DNA of 64,000 nt from DATBLE01 sp963734065 (GTDB lineage Bacteria; Actinomycetota; Thermoleophilia; Gaiellales; Gaiellaceae): assembly GCA_963734065.1 (NCBI GenBank), contig CAVTFN010000004.1, forward strand, positions 558,001 to 622,000, read 5' to 3'. Under the pieces are notes generated by a model. It saw only the letters and a program-made list of their open reading frames with translations, did no database searches and was not told the origin of the DNA. A program made the position numbers and the translations under genes. Shown piece by piece: positions 1 to 8,877 of the stretch (its first letter is position 1; each line of letters begins with the position of its first letter).

Positions 1-1205
1 ATCGCGAACAGGCCGCCGAGGCGTGAGACGGTGATGCTGACGCCGGCGGCGAGCCCCGAGTGGCGCTGCGGGGCTGCCTCGAGGACGACCGTGGTGATCG
101 GCGCGACGATGCCGCACAGGCCGACGCCGAAGATCAGCGCGCCCGGGATCACCGTCGCCCAGCTCGAGCCCGGCCGGATCAGGAAGTAGAGCAGGAGGCC
201 GACCGCCAGCACCAGCGGCCCCACCGTCAGCGGCAGCCGCGGCCCGCGCCGGTCGGCGAGCCTCCCGCCCCATGCAGCCCCGAGGAACAGGACGACCCCC
301 GTCGGCACGCTCAGCAGACCGACGGTGAACGACGAGAAGCCGATCGCCTGGAGGTAGAGGTTGAGCAGGAAGCCGGAGGCGTAGAGGGCGCCGTAGACCA
401 GCACGGTCTCGATGTTCCCCGCGACGAAAGCACGCCGGCGCAGCAGCTCGCCGGGAATCAGCGGCGTGTCGACGTGGCGCTCGACCACGACGAACGCGGC
501 GAGGAGCGCCAGCCCGACGGCGAGCGAGAGCAGCACGCGGGCGTCGCCGAATCCGCGCGGGCCGGCCTCGACGAGCCCGAACGCCAGCGCGGCGAAGGCA
601 AGCGCGGCCACGGCCGAGCCGGCCAGGTCGAGGCGGCCCTCGGTGTTCCGCTCCTCGTCGAGGTCGCCGGCGGCGAGCACGAAGACGACCGCGATCGCGG
701 CCATCGGGAGGTTCAGGAAGAAGATCCACCGCCAGGAGACCCACTCGATCAGCGCCCCGCCGATGGGCGGCCCGGCGAGCGTCGCGACGGTCGTGCCGGA
801 CGACCAGAGGCCGATCGCCCACCCGCTCTCGCGCCCGTACGTGGCCCGGAGGAGACCCAGGCTGGTCGGCGTCAGCAGACCGCCGGCGGCGCCCTGCAGC
901 ACACGGCCGCCGATCAGGACCGCCTCGTTCGGTGCGGCGCCGCAGATCACGGAGGCGGCCGCGAACCCGATCACGCCCCCGAGGAAGACCGGCCGCCGCC
1001 CGTACCGGTCGCCGAACGCACCGCCCGGGAGATACAGCGCCGCCAGCATCAGCGAGTAGGAGAGGACGATCCACTGCTCCCCGACGAGGCCGGTGTCGAA
1101 GTCCTTTTCGATCGCGGGCAGCGCGAGGTTGAGGACGGTGGCGTCGACGAACGCGATCGACGACCCGGCGATGGTGGCGACGAGGACGAAGCGGCGCGCC
1201 CGCAT
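1..1205 (-). CDS. MFS multidrug exporter, DHA2 (14-TM) type, C-terminus cut by window edge
   Basis: This is an inner-membrane proton-driven drug exporter of the DHA2 (EmrB/QacA) group. The ATG at 1203-1205 begins MRARRFVLVATIAGSSIAFV, and the frame stays open to base 1, giving about 401 residues. Visible family signatures are the first helix with FVDATVLNLALP, the loop motif GAFGDRYGRRPVFLGG (MFS motif A) near residues 68-83, and the helix-5 stretch GGALIEWVSWRWIFFLNLP. The upstream 160 bases separate it from the divergent collagen-like gene, so the two may share a promoter region. Substrate cannot be told from sequence. The last helices lie outside the window. Confidence 0.88.
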   Translation of the reverse strand, partial: MRARRFVLVATIAGSSIAFVDATVLNLALPAIEKDFDTGLVGEQWIVLSYSLMLAALYLPGGAFGDRYGRRPVFLGGVIGFAAASVICGAAPNEAVLIGGRVLQGAAGGLLTPTSLGLLRATYGRESGWAIGLWSSGTTVATLAGPPIGGALIEWVSWRWIFFLNLPMAAIAVVFVLAAGDLDEERNTEGRLDLAGSAVAALAFAALAFGLVEAGPRGFGDARVLLSLAVGLALLAAFVVVERHVDTPLIPGELLRRRAFVAGNIETVLVYGALYASGFLLNLYLQAIGFSSFTVGLLSVPTGVVLFLGAAWGGRLADRRGPRLPLTVGPLVLAVGLLLYFLIRPGSSWATVIPGALIFGVGLCGIVAPITTVVLEAAPQRHSGLAAGVSITVSRLGGLFA

Positions 1206-1354
1206 CGACCGAGCGTATGTACGGATGCCCTTCGAGGGCCCAAACAGCGTCCTTACATCGCGAAGCTACGATCGCCGGCGCTGCTTCGGGCGTCCGGGGT
1301 CGAGAAGGACAAAGACGGCCGAGGCGAGCGCCAAGCTGTACCAGCCAAACGCCC

Positions 1355-1362
1355 AGAGGAGG
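1355..1362 (+). promoter_or_regulatory. Strong ribosome binding site selecting a TTG start
   Basis: AGAGGAGG lies six bases before the TTG at 1369. It is the only good Shine-Dalgarno sequence near the hydrophobic signal segment, so it fixes the start of the collagen-like gene at this rare codon rather than at the GTG at 1093 or the internal ATG at 1408. Confidence 0.7.
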
Positions 1363-1368
1363 TCCCTC

Positions 1369-2145
1369 TTGCTCACACGCCTACGCCGATTCAGGCCGTC
1401 GCCCGCGATGGTCGTCGCCTGCCTCGCGCTCCTGGTCGCCCTGGCAGGGACGAGCGTCGCCGCCGTCCAGGTCGCCGTTCCGAGGAACAGCATCGGAGCG
1501 CTCCAGCTCAAGCCCGCCAGCGTCGGTGCGTCCGCGCTGAAGGCCAACTCGGTCAACTCGTCCAAGGTCCTGAATCACTCGCTGCTCAAGGGCGACTTCA
1601 AGGCGGGCCAGCTGCCCGCCGGCCCGCGCGGCCTTCCCGGTACCGCAGGTCCGGCCGGTCCCCCCGGGCCGGCAGGCCCGGCAGGCGCAGCCGGGGTCGC
1701 ATCGCCCGGGTACGTGGCGGAAGTGCTGACCGCGACCGGGACGAGCGGTGCAGACATCGACTCGACCTCGTTCACGAACCCCGATGCTCTGAAGCTGAAC
1801 GTGACCGTCCCCGCCGGCGAGACGGACAAGCTGCTCGTCTCGTTCAACGCCGAGACCGCCTGCTACGGAGGGAGCCCGGGCGAGCGCTGCCTGGTCCGGA
1901 TCACGGTCGACAACAACGAGATCGCCCCGGCGGCGGGAAGCGACTCGTACTTCGACAACAACGGTCCGACGGATACGTCGAAGCACACGCAGGCGACCCA
2001 GGCCCAGCACGCGATCGTGCGGGTCAGCCCGACGCTGAGCGCCGGCGCCCACACGGTCCGGGTCGAGCTCGCCACGACCTCGTCGTCGACCAAGCTCAAG
2101 TACGACGACTGGACGATCGCCGTCCAGCGCGTCCGCGTCACCTAA
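1369..2145 (+). CDS. Secreted protein with short collagen-like Gly-X-Y segment
   Basis: Predicted exported protein of 258 residues, function unknown. From the TTG start it reads a basic N-terminus, then a hydrophobic signal segment (MVVACLALLVALAGTSVAAV), a low-complexity Ser/Ala/Leu stretch with short repeats (ALKANSVNSSKVLNHSLLKG type), and about 27 residues of Gly-X-Y triplets (GPRGLPGTAGPAGPPGPAG) near residues 85-110. The remaining 140 residues look like a beta-sandwich with two cysteines (ETACYGG, GERCLV). This arrangement is common in exported proteins of high-GC actinobacteria. It lies between a divergent exporter gene and the MoxR operon, with a perfect hairpin after it. The start choice rests on the strong ribosome binding site. 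Confidence 0.75.
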   Translation: MLTRLRRFRPSPAMVVACLALLVALAGTSVAAVQVAVPRNSIGALQLKPASVGASALKANSVNSSKVLNHSLLKGDFKAGQLPAGPRGLPGTAGPAGPPGPAGPAGAAGVASPGYVAEVLTATGTSGADIDSTSFTNPDALKLNVTVPAGETDKLLVSFNAETACYGGSPGERCLVRITVDNNEIAPAAGSDSYFDNNGPTDTSKHTQATQAQHAIVRVSPTLSAGAHTVRVELATTSSSTKLKYDDWTIAVQRVRVT

Positions 2146-2165
2146 CTCCTGGGCCGATTCGACGT

Positions 2166-2195
2166 CTCGGGGACAGGTATGGGCCTGTCCCCGAG
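2166..2195. repeat. Perfect 12-bp inverted repeat, GGGGACAGG type
   Basis: CTCGGGGACAGG, a six-base loop TATGGG, then CCTGTCCCCGAG: a perfect 12-bp stem just after the collagen-like gene. No T-run follows on either strand, so it is not a clear intrinsic terminator. The core GGGGACAG/CTGTCCCC is close to the GGGGACTGTCCCC copies at 61434-61461, so it probably belongs to the same dispersed family. Confidence 0.6.
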
Positions 2196-2368
2196 GCGAG
2201 GCCGCGCCGTGGCCATAATCTGCCTGTGAGCGTCGCCCGGCCTTGCCTCTCTCCCGTGGGGGAAACCATGTTTCCCCCACGGACCCCCTTCTTCCAGAGG
2301 CCGATTTTTTCGGGGAACCTCCCGGTTCCCCTCGGACCCCTCCACGCTCATCGACCGAAGACCGGCCG

Positions 2369-3406
2369 ATGAACATGGAGCTCGAGCGGCAGGCCGCGGG
2401 CGGGGAGGTGCTCGCGGACGCGGTCGAGATCGCCGGGCGCCTGCTCGAGAACGTCGAGCGGGTTCTGCGCGGCAAGCACGACGAGATCAAGCTCGTGCTG
2501 GCCGCGCTCGCCTGCCACGGGCATGTCCTGTTCGAGGACGTCCCCGGCACGGGGAAGACGGTGCTCGCCCGCGCGATCGCGCGCAGCGTCGAGGACACCG
2601 CGTTCGCGCGCATCCAGTGCACGCCCGACCTCCAGCCCTCCGACGTGACGGGCGTGAACATCTACAACCAGAAGCTCCAGGACTTCGAGTTCCGGCGCGG
2701 GCCGCTGTTCGCGAACGTCGTCCTCGTCGACGAGATCAACCGGGCGATGCCGAAGACCCAGTCGGCCCTGCTCGAGGCGATGGCGGAGCGCCAGGTGACG
2801 ATCGACGGCCAGACGTACGTCCTGCCCCGGCCGTTCCTCGTGCTCGCGACCGAGAACCCGATCGAGTTCGAGGGCGTGTTCCCGCTGCCGGAGGCCCAGC
2901 TGGACCGCTTCTTCCTGAAGGCGCGGCTCGGCTATCCGGGCGAGGAGGACGAGCTCGCGGTCGTCCTCGACCAGCAGGACGGCCATCCGCTCGACCGGCT
3001 CCAGCCGGTGGCCAGCGTCGCGGAGCTCGACCGCCTGGAGGCGTCACTCGCAGCCGTGTACGTGGACGAGCTTGTCCGCAGGTGGACGATCAGGCTCGTG
3101 CGCGCCACCCGCGAGCTCCCCGAGGTGTCGATCGGCGGCTCGGTGCGCGGCAGCCTCGCGCTCGAGCGGGCCTCCCGTGCCTGGGCGCTGCTCGACGGGC
3201 GGGCTTACACGACACCCGACGACGTCGAGCGGATGTTCGCCCCGGTCCTCGGGCACCGGCTCGTCTTCGCGCCGACCTTCATCGCCGAGTCACGCGGCCG
3301 GTCGCGAGACGAGATCGTGAACGAGGTCTACCGGCGCTGCGTCTCCGTGGCGCCGCCGCCCGATCTCGCCGACGTCGCCGGTCCGCGGTGGACGTCGCCG
3401 AGCTGA
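2369..3406 (+). CDS. MoxR-family AAA+ ATPase
   Basis: A MoxR-type AAA+ ATPase of 345 residues, which in this family acts as a chaperone with VWA-domain partner proteins. Walker A is EDVPGTGKT at residues 56-64 and Walker B is LVDEINRA at 119-126. The sensor segment LATENPIEFEGVFPLPEAQL and the C-terminal lid domain follow. The start is taken as ATG 2369 (MNMELERQ); ATG 2375 is two codons further on. It is the first gene of an operon with DUF58, two VWA-domain proteins and two small membrane proteins; its end overlaps the DUF58 start by 19 bases. This is the classic MoxR-DUF58-VWA arrangement, so the ATPase most likely remodels or loads its VWA neighbours at the membrane. Confidence 0.93.
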   Translation: MNMELERQAAGGEVLADAVEIAGRLLENVERVLRGKHDEIKLVLAALACHGHVLFEDVPGTGKTVLARAIARSVEDTAFARIQCTPDLQPSDVTGVNIYNQKLQDFEFRRGPLFANVVLVDEINRAMPKTQSALLEAMAERQVTIDGQTYVLPRPFLVLATENPIEFEGVFPLPEAQLDRFFLKARLGYPGEEDELAVVLDQQDGHPLDRLQPVASVAELDRLEASLAAVYVDELVRRWTIRLVRATRELPEVSIGGSVRGSLALERASRAWALLDGRAYTTPDDVERMFAPVLGHRLVFAPTFIAESRGRSRDEIVNEVYRRCVSVAPPPDLADVAGPRWTSPS

Positions 3407-4308
3407 CCTTCCCGCTCGTCCCACGCTGGCGCCCCGTCGGCTCGGCCTTCGGCCGCCTGCGCGCCGCACGACGCGGGATCGGGTCGAGCGTCGCCACCAC
3501 CCGCTCGTACGTCCCGGGCGACGATCCCGGCCTGATCGACTGGAAGCTCTCGGCGCGGCTGTCGTCGATCCGCGGGTCGGCCGAGTTCATCGTCCGCGAG
3601 GACTTCGCGGACGAGGCGCCGCGGGCGGTCGTGGTCGCCGACCGCGCTCCGTCCATGGGGCTGTACCCGGAGGATCTGCCCTGGCTCTCCAAGCCGGCCG
3701 CGCTCCGCTCGGTATGGCAGGCGGTCGCCGCCGCGTCGGCGCAGGAGCTTGGCCTGGCCGGCTACCTCGACACCGCGGCCGGCGACTGCTGGTTCACGCC
3801 CCGGCCGAAGGCGCGGTTCGCCGAGATCGAGGCCCGCGCCCGCGACGCCCCGTTCGACGCGGTTACGGAAGGGCTGGAGGCGGCCTTCGATCACCTCGGC
3901 CGCAGCCGCCGGTCGCTGCCGGCGGGCACCTTCGTCTTCGTCTGCTCGGACTTTCTCGACCCCCCGCGCGCGACGACCTGGCTCCACGCCCTCGGCGTAC
4001 GCTGGGATCCCGTCCCGGTGGTCGTGCAGGACCCGGTCTGGGAGCAGAGCTTCCCGGCGGTGGACGGGCTCGTCGTCCCCTTCGCCGACCCGGTGACCGG
4101 CCGGATCAGGCAGGTGCGGATCTCGGCCGGGGAGGCTCGCCGACTGCGCGAGCTGAACGAGGCCCGTCTCGCGAGCCTGCTCGCGGAGTTCGGCAGCCTC
4201 GGGCTCGACTACGTCGTCGTCGGCGAATCCGGCCCGGATGCCGTCGTCCGGGCTTTCGTCGACTGGGCCGAGGCCCGGATCGCCTACCGGCGAGGCGCGT
4301 GGCGATGA
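3388..4308 (+). CDS. DUF58-domain protein of MoxR operon
   Basis: A protein of 306 residues with the DUF58 signature RSYVPGDDPGLIDWKLSARL near residues 38-57, which corresponds to the family's R-x-Y-x-PGDD-x4-IDW-K core. A VWA-like fold follows, with the degenerate metal site VVVADRAPSM and the strand FVFVCSDFLD. The GTG at 3388 overlaps the MoxR gene and gives a sensible N-terminus (VDVAELTFPLVPRWRP). No transmembrane segment is evident, unlike many DUF58 proteins, which start with two. It ends in an ATGA overlap with the next gene, indicating translational coupling. The exact biochemical role of DUF58 proteins is unknown. Confidence 0.88.
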   Translation: MDVAELTFPLVPRWRPVGSAFGRLRAARRGIGSSVATTRSYVPGDDPGLIDWKLSARLSSIRGSAEFIVREDFADEAPRAVVVADRAPSMGLYPEDLPWLSKPAALRSVWQAVAAASAQELGLAGYLDTAAGDCWFTPRPKARFAEIEARARDAPFDAVTEGLEAAFDHLGRSRRSLPAGTFVFVCSDFLDPPRATTWLHALGVRWDPVPVVVQDPVWEQSFPAVDGLVVPFADPVTGRIRQVRISAGEARRLRELNEARLASLLAEFGSLGLDYVVVGESGPDAVVRAFVDWAEARIAYRRGAWR

Positions 4309-5183
4309 GCCGGATCTGGATCCTCTACGCCGCGGTGCTGGCCGTGCTGCTGGTGCTCTTCCTGGCGCTCGGCTGGCGGCAGGGCGGCGGCGCAGAGACG
4401 TTCCCGGCGCAGGCGTTTGCGGCTTCGGCGTCGGTGTCGCCGGCGGCCGTCTCCTTCGGCGACCGGCTCGGCGCGCGCCTCGATCTGGTGATCGATCCGC
4501 GAAAGATCGACGACGGCTCGGTCGAGGTGCGTCCCCGTTTCGGCCTCAACCGCGTGGTCGGCGCGACGCTCAAGCACACGAACGGCGCCGGCGAGCTGCT
4601 CTCGTACCGCTACGTCCTGGAATGCCTGTTGCCCGGCTGCGCGCCGCAGCACGCCCGGGTCGCGCGCCGCTTCCCGCCGGCGCTGGTCTCCTACCGCACA
4701 CGCGACGGCCAGCTCGTCAACCAGCAGGTCCGGTGGCCCGCGTACCAGCTGCTCTCGCGGGCGACCGATGCCGAGCGGCAACGGCCGGTGTCGAGCATGC
4801 ACTTCGACGCGTCACTGCCCGCACCCGGCTACCGGATCGCACCGGACACGCTGCGTGCCGTCGCCGTCGGGCTCGCCGCGTTGCTCGCGGCCGCGGCCGT
4901 CGTCCTCGCCTGGATCGCTCTGCGCCCGCGCGCGGCGGCCGCGGGGGGCCCGTCGACCTCGCGGCTCGAGCAGGCGCTGCGGGCGGTGCGGGCGAGCACC
5001 GCGAACGGCCATCCCGAGGAGCGCCGCAAGGCCCTCGGCTGGCTCGGCCGGGAGCTCCGGGCCGTGGAACGGCCCTCCGAGGCCGAGACCGCCCGGCGGC
5101 TCGCGTGGTCGGCCGAACCGCCGACGCCGCGGTCGACCGGTGACTTCGCAACCGAGATCGAGAGTACGGACGGAGCCGAGTGA
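4305..5183 (+). CDS. Two-TM extracytoplasmic protein of MoxR operon
   Basis: No family is recognised with certainty. The 292-residue product has an N-terminal membrane segment (ILYAAVLAVLLVLFLALGW), an extracytoplasmic region of about 160 residues with two cysteines close together (LECLLPGCAPQ), a second membrane segment (LAALLAAAAVVLAWIAL) near residue 190, and a charged cytoplasmic tail that may be helical (EERRKALGWLGRELRAVERP). It starts in an ATGA overlap with DUF58 and ends in a GTGA overlap with the VWA gene. Its position matches the BatD-like or small membrane subunits of MoxR operons, but homology to BatD is not shown here. Confidence 0.75.
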   Translation: MSRIWILYAAVLAVLLVLFLALGWRQGGGAETFPAQAFAASASVSPAAVSFGDRLGARLDLVIDPRKIDDGSVEVRPRFGLNRVVGATLKHTNGAGELLSYRYVLECLLPGCAPQHARVARRFPPALVSYRTRDGQLVNQQVRWPAYQLLSRATDAERQRPVSSMHFDASLPAPGYRIAPDTLRAVAVGLAALLAAAAVVLAWIALRPRAAAAGGPSTSRLEQALRAVRASTANGHPEERRKALGWLGRELRAVERPSEAETARRLAWSAEPPTPRSTGDFATEIESTDGAE

Positions 5184-5974
5184 GCCGGCGGCCGTCGATC
5201 CCGCTCTCCTCCGTGACAGCGCTCTCGAGGAGCGCCCGGTGGACGCTCCTGCTGCGCGCAGGGCTCGCCGCCGTGCTGGTCGCCGGTCTGGTCGTTGCGT
5301 TCATGGTCACCCGCCACCACCGCAGGACCGACGCGTTCCTGGAGTCGGGCCGCAGCCCGGTGATCGCACTCGACCTGTCCTGGAGCGTCTCGTACGCCAA
5401 CTCGAAGCTGATCGAGCAGACGCTCCGCGACTTCGCCGACTCGGGTCGGCGGCTGGGCCTCGTGCTCTTCTCGGACACTGCCTACGAGGCCCTGCCGGTC
5501 GGCACGAGCCCCGACGCGTTGCGCCCGTTCCTCCGCTTCTTCGCGGGCAGCCAGCAGAACCCGTGGGCGGCGACCTTCTCGGCCGGAACCCGGATCTCGG
5601 CGGCCCTCGACCTCGCCCACTCGATGCTGCGGCAGGCGCACGTCGAGAAGGGCTCGGTCGTCCTGATCAGCGACCTGGACGACTCGCCGAACGACGAGGT
5701 CGACCTCGCCCGTAGCCTCGTCACCTACCAGCAGGACGCGATTCCGATCCGGATGATCGCGGTGAACCCGGTGCCGCAGGATGCCCAGTTCTTCCGCGAT
5801 GCCCTCGGCTCAGGCGGCTCGGTGACGACGTTGCGGACCCTGCGGAAGGTGGACACCGGGCGCTCTTTCCCGACCCTGCTCGTGGCGCTGATCGCACTGC
5901 TCGTCCTGCTGCTCGCGCTGAACGAGCACCTGCTCGGCAGGCTCGTCTGGGGCGGGCGGAGGAGGACGGCGTGA
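5180..5974 (+). CDS. Membrane-anchored VWA-domain protein (BatA/BatB-like)
   Basis: A 264-residue protein with a transmembrane helix near residues 25-45, a VWA domain facing one side of the membrane, and a C-terminal helix (LLVALIALLVLLLALNEHLLG). The metal-binding MIDAS motif is present as DLSWSVS (D-x-S-x-S) soon after residue 60, with the later aspartate in LISDLDDSPND. Such proteins are the usual partners of MoxR ATPases. The GTG start overlaps the preceding stop as GTGA, and the end overlaps the next gene in the same way, so it is translated as part of the operon. Confidence 0.85.
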   Translation: MSRRPSIPLSSVTALSRSARWTLLLRAGLAAVLVAGLVVAFMVTRHHRRTDAFLESGRSPVIALDLSWSVSYANSKLIEQTLRDFADSGRRLGLVLFSDTAYEALPVGTSPDALRPFLRFFAGSQQNPWAATFSAGTRISAALDLAHSMLRQAHVEKGSVVLISDLDDSPNDEVDLARSLVTYQQDAIPIRMIAVNPVPQDAQFFRDALGSGGSVTTLRTLRKVDTGRSFPTLLVALIALLVLLLALNEHLLGRLVWGGRRRTA

Positions 5975-6597
5975 GGCGCAGGACGATCCTGCTGGTTGCG
6001 AGCGGTGCGTGCGCAGTGCTCGCGGTCGTGCTCGCGCTCTTCGCCCGCGACGTCGGACGCTGGCCGCAGGCGATCCGCTCGGGCGACGTCGCCGCCGCCG
6101 GCCCGGCACGCCCCGTCGGCGTCTCCTGGACTGTCGACGAGACGCTGCCGTTCTCGCCGGCACGGCAGGCGCTGGGTGTCGGCGACGACCTCGCGTTCCG
6201 CCGCGCGGCGCTCCGCTTCCGCCTCGCCTACACGCGCGACCTCCAGCTCGCCCGGACGCCCGACGCCGGGCAGGCCCGCATCCGGGCCGAGACCGCCCTC
6301 GCCCTCGAGATCCGCGGTGACCCGGATCGGCGGCGCGCGTCGGCCGCCTCCAACCTGCTGGGCATCCTCGCCCTGGTCGACGCGGCCACCGCTCCCGCCG
6401 GGAACGTCCCGATCGACCGCAGCGTCTTCGAGTTCCAGGACGCGGTCCGGCTCGACCCGGCCAACGAGCAGGCGAAGGCCAACCTCGAGCTCCTCTACCA
6501 GCAGAGCACCTACAAGTCCTCGGTCCGCGGCCGCGAGCGCCTCCAGCGCTCCGCTCACGCGGGAGCGAGCTCGTCCGCGGGCGGGCACGGGTACTGA
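5971..6597 (+). CDS. Small membrane-anchored TPR-like protein of MoxR operon
   Basis: A product of 208 residues with one N-terminal membrane segment (ILLVASGACAVLAVVLALFA) and a helical region that resembles tetratricopeptide repeats: the stretch FEFQDAVRLDPANEQAKANLELL near residues 150-172 has the A-x-x-LDP-x-x-x-A-x-x-NL pattern of a TPR. In other MoxR operons a TPR protein (BatC/BatE) accompanies the VWA subunits, so this may be its counterpart; that is inference from position and the repeat pattern. It starts in a GTGA overlap and lies 13 bases before the second VWA gene. Confidence 0.75.
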   Translation: MRRRTILLVASGACAVLAVVLALFARDVGRWPQAIRSGDVAAAGPARPVGVSWTVDETLPFSPARQALGVGDDLAFRRAALRFRLAYTRDLQLARTPDAGQARIRAETALALEIRGDPDRRRASAASNLLGILALVDAATAPAGNVPIDRSVFEFQDAVRLDPANEQAKANLELLYQQSTYKSSVRGRERLQRSAHAGASSSAGGHGY

Positions 6598-6610
6598 TGG
6601 TCAGTCGCTG

Positions 6611-7573
6611 ATGCTGCATTTCGACACGCCGACCGCCGGGCTGGTCGCCCTCGCCGGGCTCGTGCCGCTGGTGCTCGTCCTCGCCGTCGAGCGGCGGAAC
6701 GAGCGCGCCCGCGCCCTGCTGAGGCTCTCCGGGCCCTCGTCCGGGTCACGATGGACGCTCCGGGTTGCGGTCGTCGCAATTGCCGCCGTCCTCGGGCTGG
6801 CAGCCGCGCAGCCGGTGCTCAGCAGCACGACCACTCGCCTGGCCAGACTGGACGCTGAGGCGTTCGTCGCCGTCGACACGTCGAGGTCGATGGACGCTTC
6901 GACGACCGCCGAATCCGACGTGCGCCTCGACCGCGCACGCCGCATCGCCCTGCGCATCCGGGCCGCGCTCACGGACGTACCGACCGGCCTCGGCACCTTC
7001 ACGGACCGGCCGCTCCCGCTGCTGCTCCCGACCACGGACCGCGACGCGTTCGCGTCCACGGTCGAGAGGTCGCTCGGCATCGAGCGGCCGCCCGGCCTCC
7101 AGAGCAGCACGACGATCTCGAGCTTCGACGCAGTCGCGCCCTTCCCCCTCGAGGGCTACTTCAGCCCCACGGCGAAGAAGCGCCTGCTCGTGATCCTCAC
7201 GGACGCCGAGAGCACGGGATTCAACGAGCCGGGCGTCCGCAAGAGCTTCGAGGCGAAGCCGCGGACGGCCGTCGTGCTCGTCCGCATCGGCCGGACCGGG
7301 GAGCGCGTCTTCGGCGCGAGCGGGCAGCCGGAGAGCGCGTACATCCCGCCGCCTGCGACCGGGGAGACGCTGCACCGCTTCCTCGACGCCACGCACGGCC
7401 GCGCCTACGGGGAGGACGACGTCGCCGGCGCGGAGAGAGCGGCCGTCGAGGCGCTCGGCTCCGGGCCGGCTGTGAACCTCGGCTCGGCGACGGCGAGGCA
7501 CGACCTGGCGCCGTGGCTGGTGCTGGCGGCCGTCGTCCCGCTGGCGGTCGTTTTGCGCCGCCGGAATCTCTAG
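6611..7573 (+). CDS. Second VWA-domain membrane protein (BatA-like)
   Basis: A 320-residue protein with helices at residues 9-23 and 45-65, a VWA domain with a good MIDAS motif (VDTSRSMDAS, D-x-S-x-S), the conserved threonine in GTFTDRPLP, the aspartate in LVILTDAES, and a C-terminal membrane helix (LVLAAVVPLAVVLRRR). The start at ATG 6611 keeps the usual short N-terminus (MLHFDTPTAG) before helix one. It is the last gene of the MoxR operon and its MIDAS is better conserved than that of the first VWA protein, so the pair may have different metal requirements. Confidence 0.85.
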   Translation: MLHFDTPTAGLVALAGLVPLVLVLAVERRNERARALLRLSGPSSGSRWTLRVAVVAIAAVLGLAAAQPVLSSTTTRLARLDAEAFVAVDTSRSMDASTTAESDVRLDRARRIALRIRAALTDVPTGLGTFTDRPLPLLLPTTDRDAFASTVERSLGIERPPGLQSSTTISSFDAVAPFPLEGYFSPTAKKRLLVILTDAESTGFNEPGVRKSFEAKPRTAVVLVRIGRTGERVFGASGQPESAYIPPPATGETLHRFLDATHGRAYGEDDVAGAERAAVEALGSGPAVNLGSATARHDLAPWLVLAAVVPLAVVLRRRNL

Positions 7574-7586
7574 CGAGAATACGGCC

Positions 7587-8309
7587 ATGAGCGGGGCGGT
7601 GACGTGGCTCGGGCATGCGACCGTCGTCGTCGACCTGGACGGCGAGCGCGTCGTCACCGACCCGGTGCTGCGCCGGCGGGTTGCCCATCTGCGCCGGTCT
7701 CGCGCGGCTCCCGTTCCCACCGGGGCGACCGCGGTCCTGCTCTCGCACCTGCATTACGACCACCTGGACGTGCCGTCGATGCGCTCGTTCGCGCGCGAGC
7801 TGCCGGTGGTGCTACCGCGCGGAGGCGCCAGGCTGCTACGCGGTTTCGCGGATCTGAGGGAGGTCGAGCCCGGCGACAGCGTCCGGATTGGCGGGCTGCA
7901 GGTGGATGCGGTCGAGGCCGACCACGACGGGCGGCGAAGGCCCGGCGGCGCGAGCGGCCCGGCCCTTGGCTTCGTCCTACGCGGCTCGCGGACGGTCTAC
8001 TTCGCGGGCGACACGGACCTCTTCGCCGGGATGGCCGAGCTGGCACCGCTCGACGTCGCGCTGCTGCCCGTCGCAGGCTGGGGGAAGGGGCTGGGGCCCG
8101 GCCATCTCGACCCGCAACGGGCCGCGGCCGCGCTCGCGCTGCTGCGCCCGGCGGTGGCGGTGCCGATCCACTGGGGCACGTACCGGCCCGGCCGGCGCCC
8201 GGACGACTCGGCCGGGCCCGCAGAGGCCTTCGCGCGGGCCGCCGCGGAGCTCGCGCCCGAGGTGGATGTCCGGATCCTCGCGATCGATGCGACCCTGAAC
8301 CTCCACTAG
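7587..8309 (+). CDS. Metallo-beta-lactamase-fold hydrolase (UlaG/RomA-like)
   Basis: A 240-residue cytoplasmic hydrolase of the metallo-beta-lactamase superfamily. The N-terminal strand with the WLGHATVVVDLDG motif is typical of the UlaG/RomA-like branch. The metal ligands are LSHLHYDHLD (H-x-H-x-DH) near residues 53-62, the aspartate in YFAGDTDLF, and the late histidine in VPIHWGTY. Substrate is unknown; members act on phosphodiesters, lactones or phospholipid derivatives. It begins 13 bases after the MoxR operon and could be its last cistron. Confidence 0.88.
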   Translation: MSGAVTWLGHATVVVDLDGERVVTDPVLRRRVAHLRRSRAAPVPTGATAVLLSHLHYDHLDVPSMRSFARELPVVLPRGGARLLRGFADLREVEPGDSVRIGGLQVDAVEADHDGRRRPGGASGPALGFVLRGSRTVYFAGDTDLFAGMAELAPLDVALLPVAGWGKGLGPGHLDPQRAAAALALLRPAVAVPIHWGTYRPGRRPDDSAGPAEAFARAAAELAPEVDVRILAIDATLNLH

Positions 8310-8352
8310 CGTACGATCCCGGCTCTCCCCGTACCCCCGAGAAAGGAACCGC

Positions 8353-8733
8353 ATGCTCGCAACCGGCTTCACGACCTTCCTGTGGTCGCTGATCGTGATC
8401 TTCTTCATGGTCGTCTACTTCATGATGCTGTTCAGCGTCATCGTGGACATCTTCCGCCGCCACGACGCCAGCGGCGGCAAGAAGGCCCTCTGGCTGCTGT
8501 TCATCCTGTTCGCCCCGCTGCTCGGCCTGCTGATCTACCTGATCGTCAACGGGCACGGGATCGCCGAGCGCCAGGCGAAGGACGTCCAGCAGTCGCAGGC
8601 CCAGCTCGACGACCACATCAAGGCCGTCGCCGGCGGGTCCGCCGAACAGATCGCGAAGGCGAAGGAGCTCCTCGACGCCGGCACGATCACGCAGGCCGAG
8701 TTCGACCAGATGAAGGCGAAGGCGCTCGCCTGA
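8353..8733 (+). CDS. Small membrane protein with PLD-nuclease-N-like helices and SHOCT tail
   Basis: A protein of 126 residues. The first half is two membrane helices separated by a short turn with positive residues (DIFRRHDASGGKKALW), as in the phospholipase-D nuclease N-terminal (PLDc_N) family. The last 30 residues fit the SHOCT motif: AEQIAKAKELLDAGTITQAE followed by FDQMKAKALA. SHOCT tails are thought to mediate oligomerisation. An AAAGGA ribosome binding site precedes the ATG. It stands alone and is followed by a strong hairpin shared with the convergent gene. Confidence 0.82.
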   Translation: MLATGFTTFLWSLIVIFFMVVYFMMLFSVIVDIFRRHDASGGKKALWLLFILFAPLLGLLIYLIVNGHGIAERQAKDVQQSQAQLDDHIKAVAGGSAEQIAKAKELLDAGTITQAEFDQMKAKALA

Positions 8734-8824
8734 CCGCTCGCCGCGCGCTTCGCGCGCGTGACTCGCTCGCACGGGGGGAACGGCCACCCGCACGCGAAGC
8801 GTGCAAAGCCAGCAGAGCCCCCCG

Positions 8825-8852
8825 CCACGGGGCGCCGAGAGGCGCCCCGTGG
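8825..8852. terminator. GC-rich hairpin between convergent genes
   Basis: CCACGGGGCGCC, loop GAGA, GGCGCCCCGTGG: a perfect 12-bp stem in the 144-base gap between the SHOCT gene and the convergent phosphodiesterase gene. There is no T-tract, so it is at best an atypical bidirectional terminator, as is often seen in high-GC genomes. Confidence 0.6.
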
Positions 8853-8877
8853 GCCCCTCCCTGATCTTGTCCGCACC

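Noticed and set aside
60..2372. A 770-codon open frame rich in Arg, Pro and Asp on the plus strand
   Set aside because: It runs antisense to the MFS exporter and through the collagen-like gene in another frame; composition is that of a GC-rich shadow frame.
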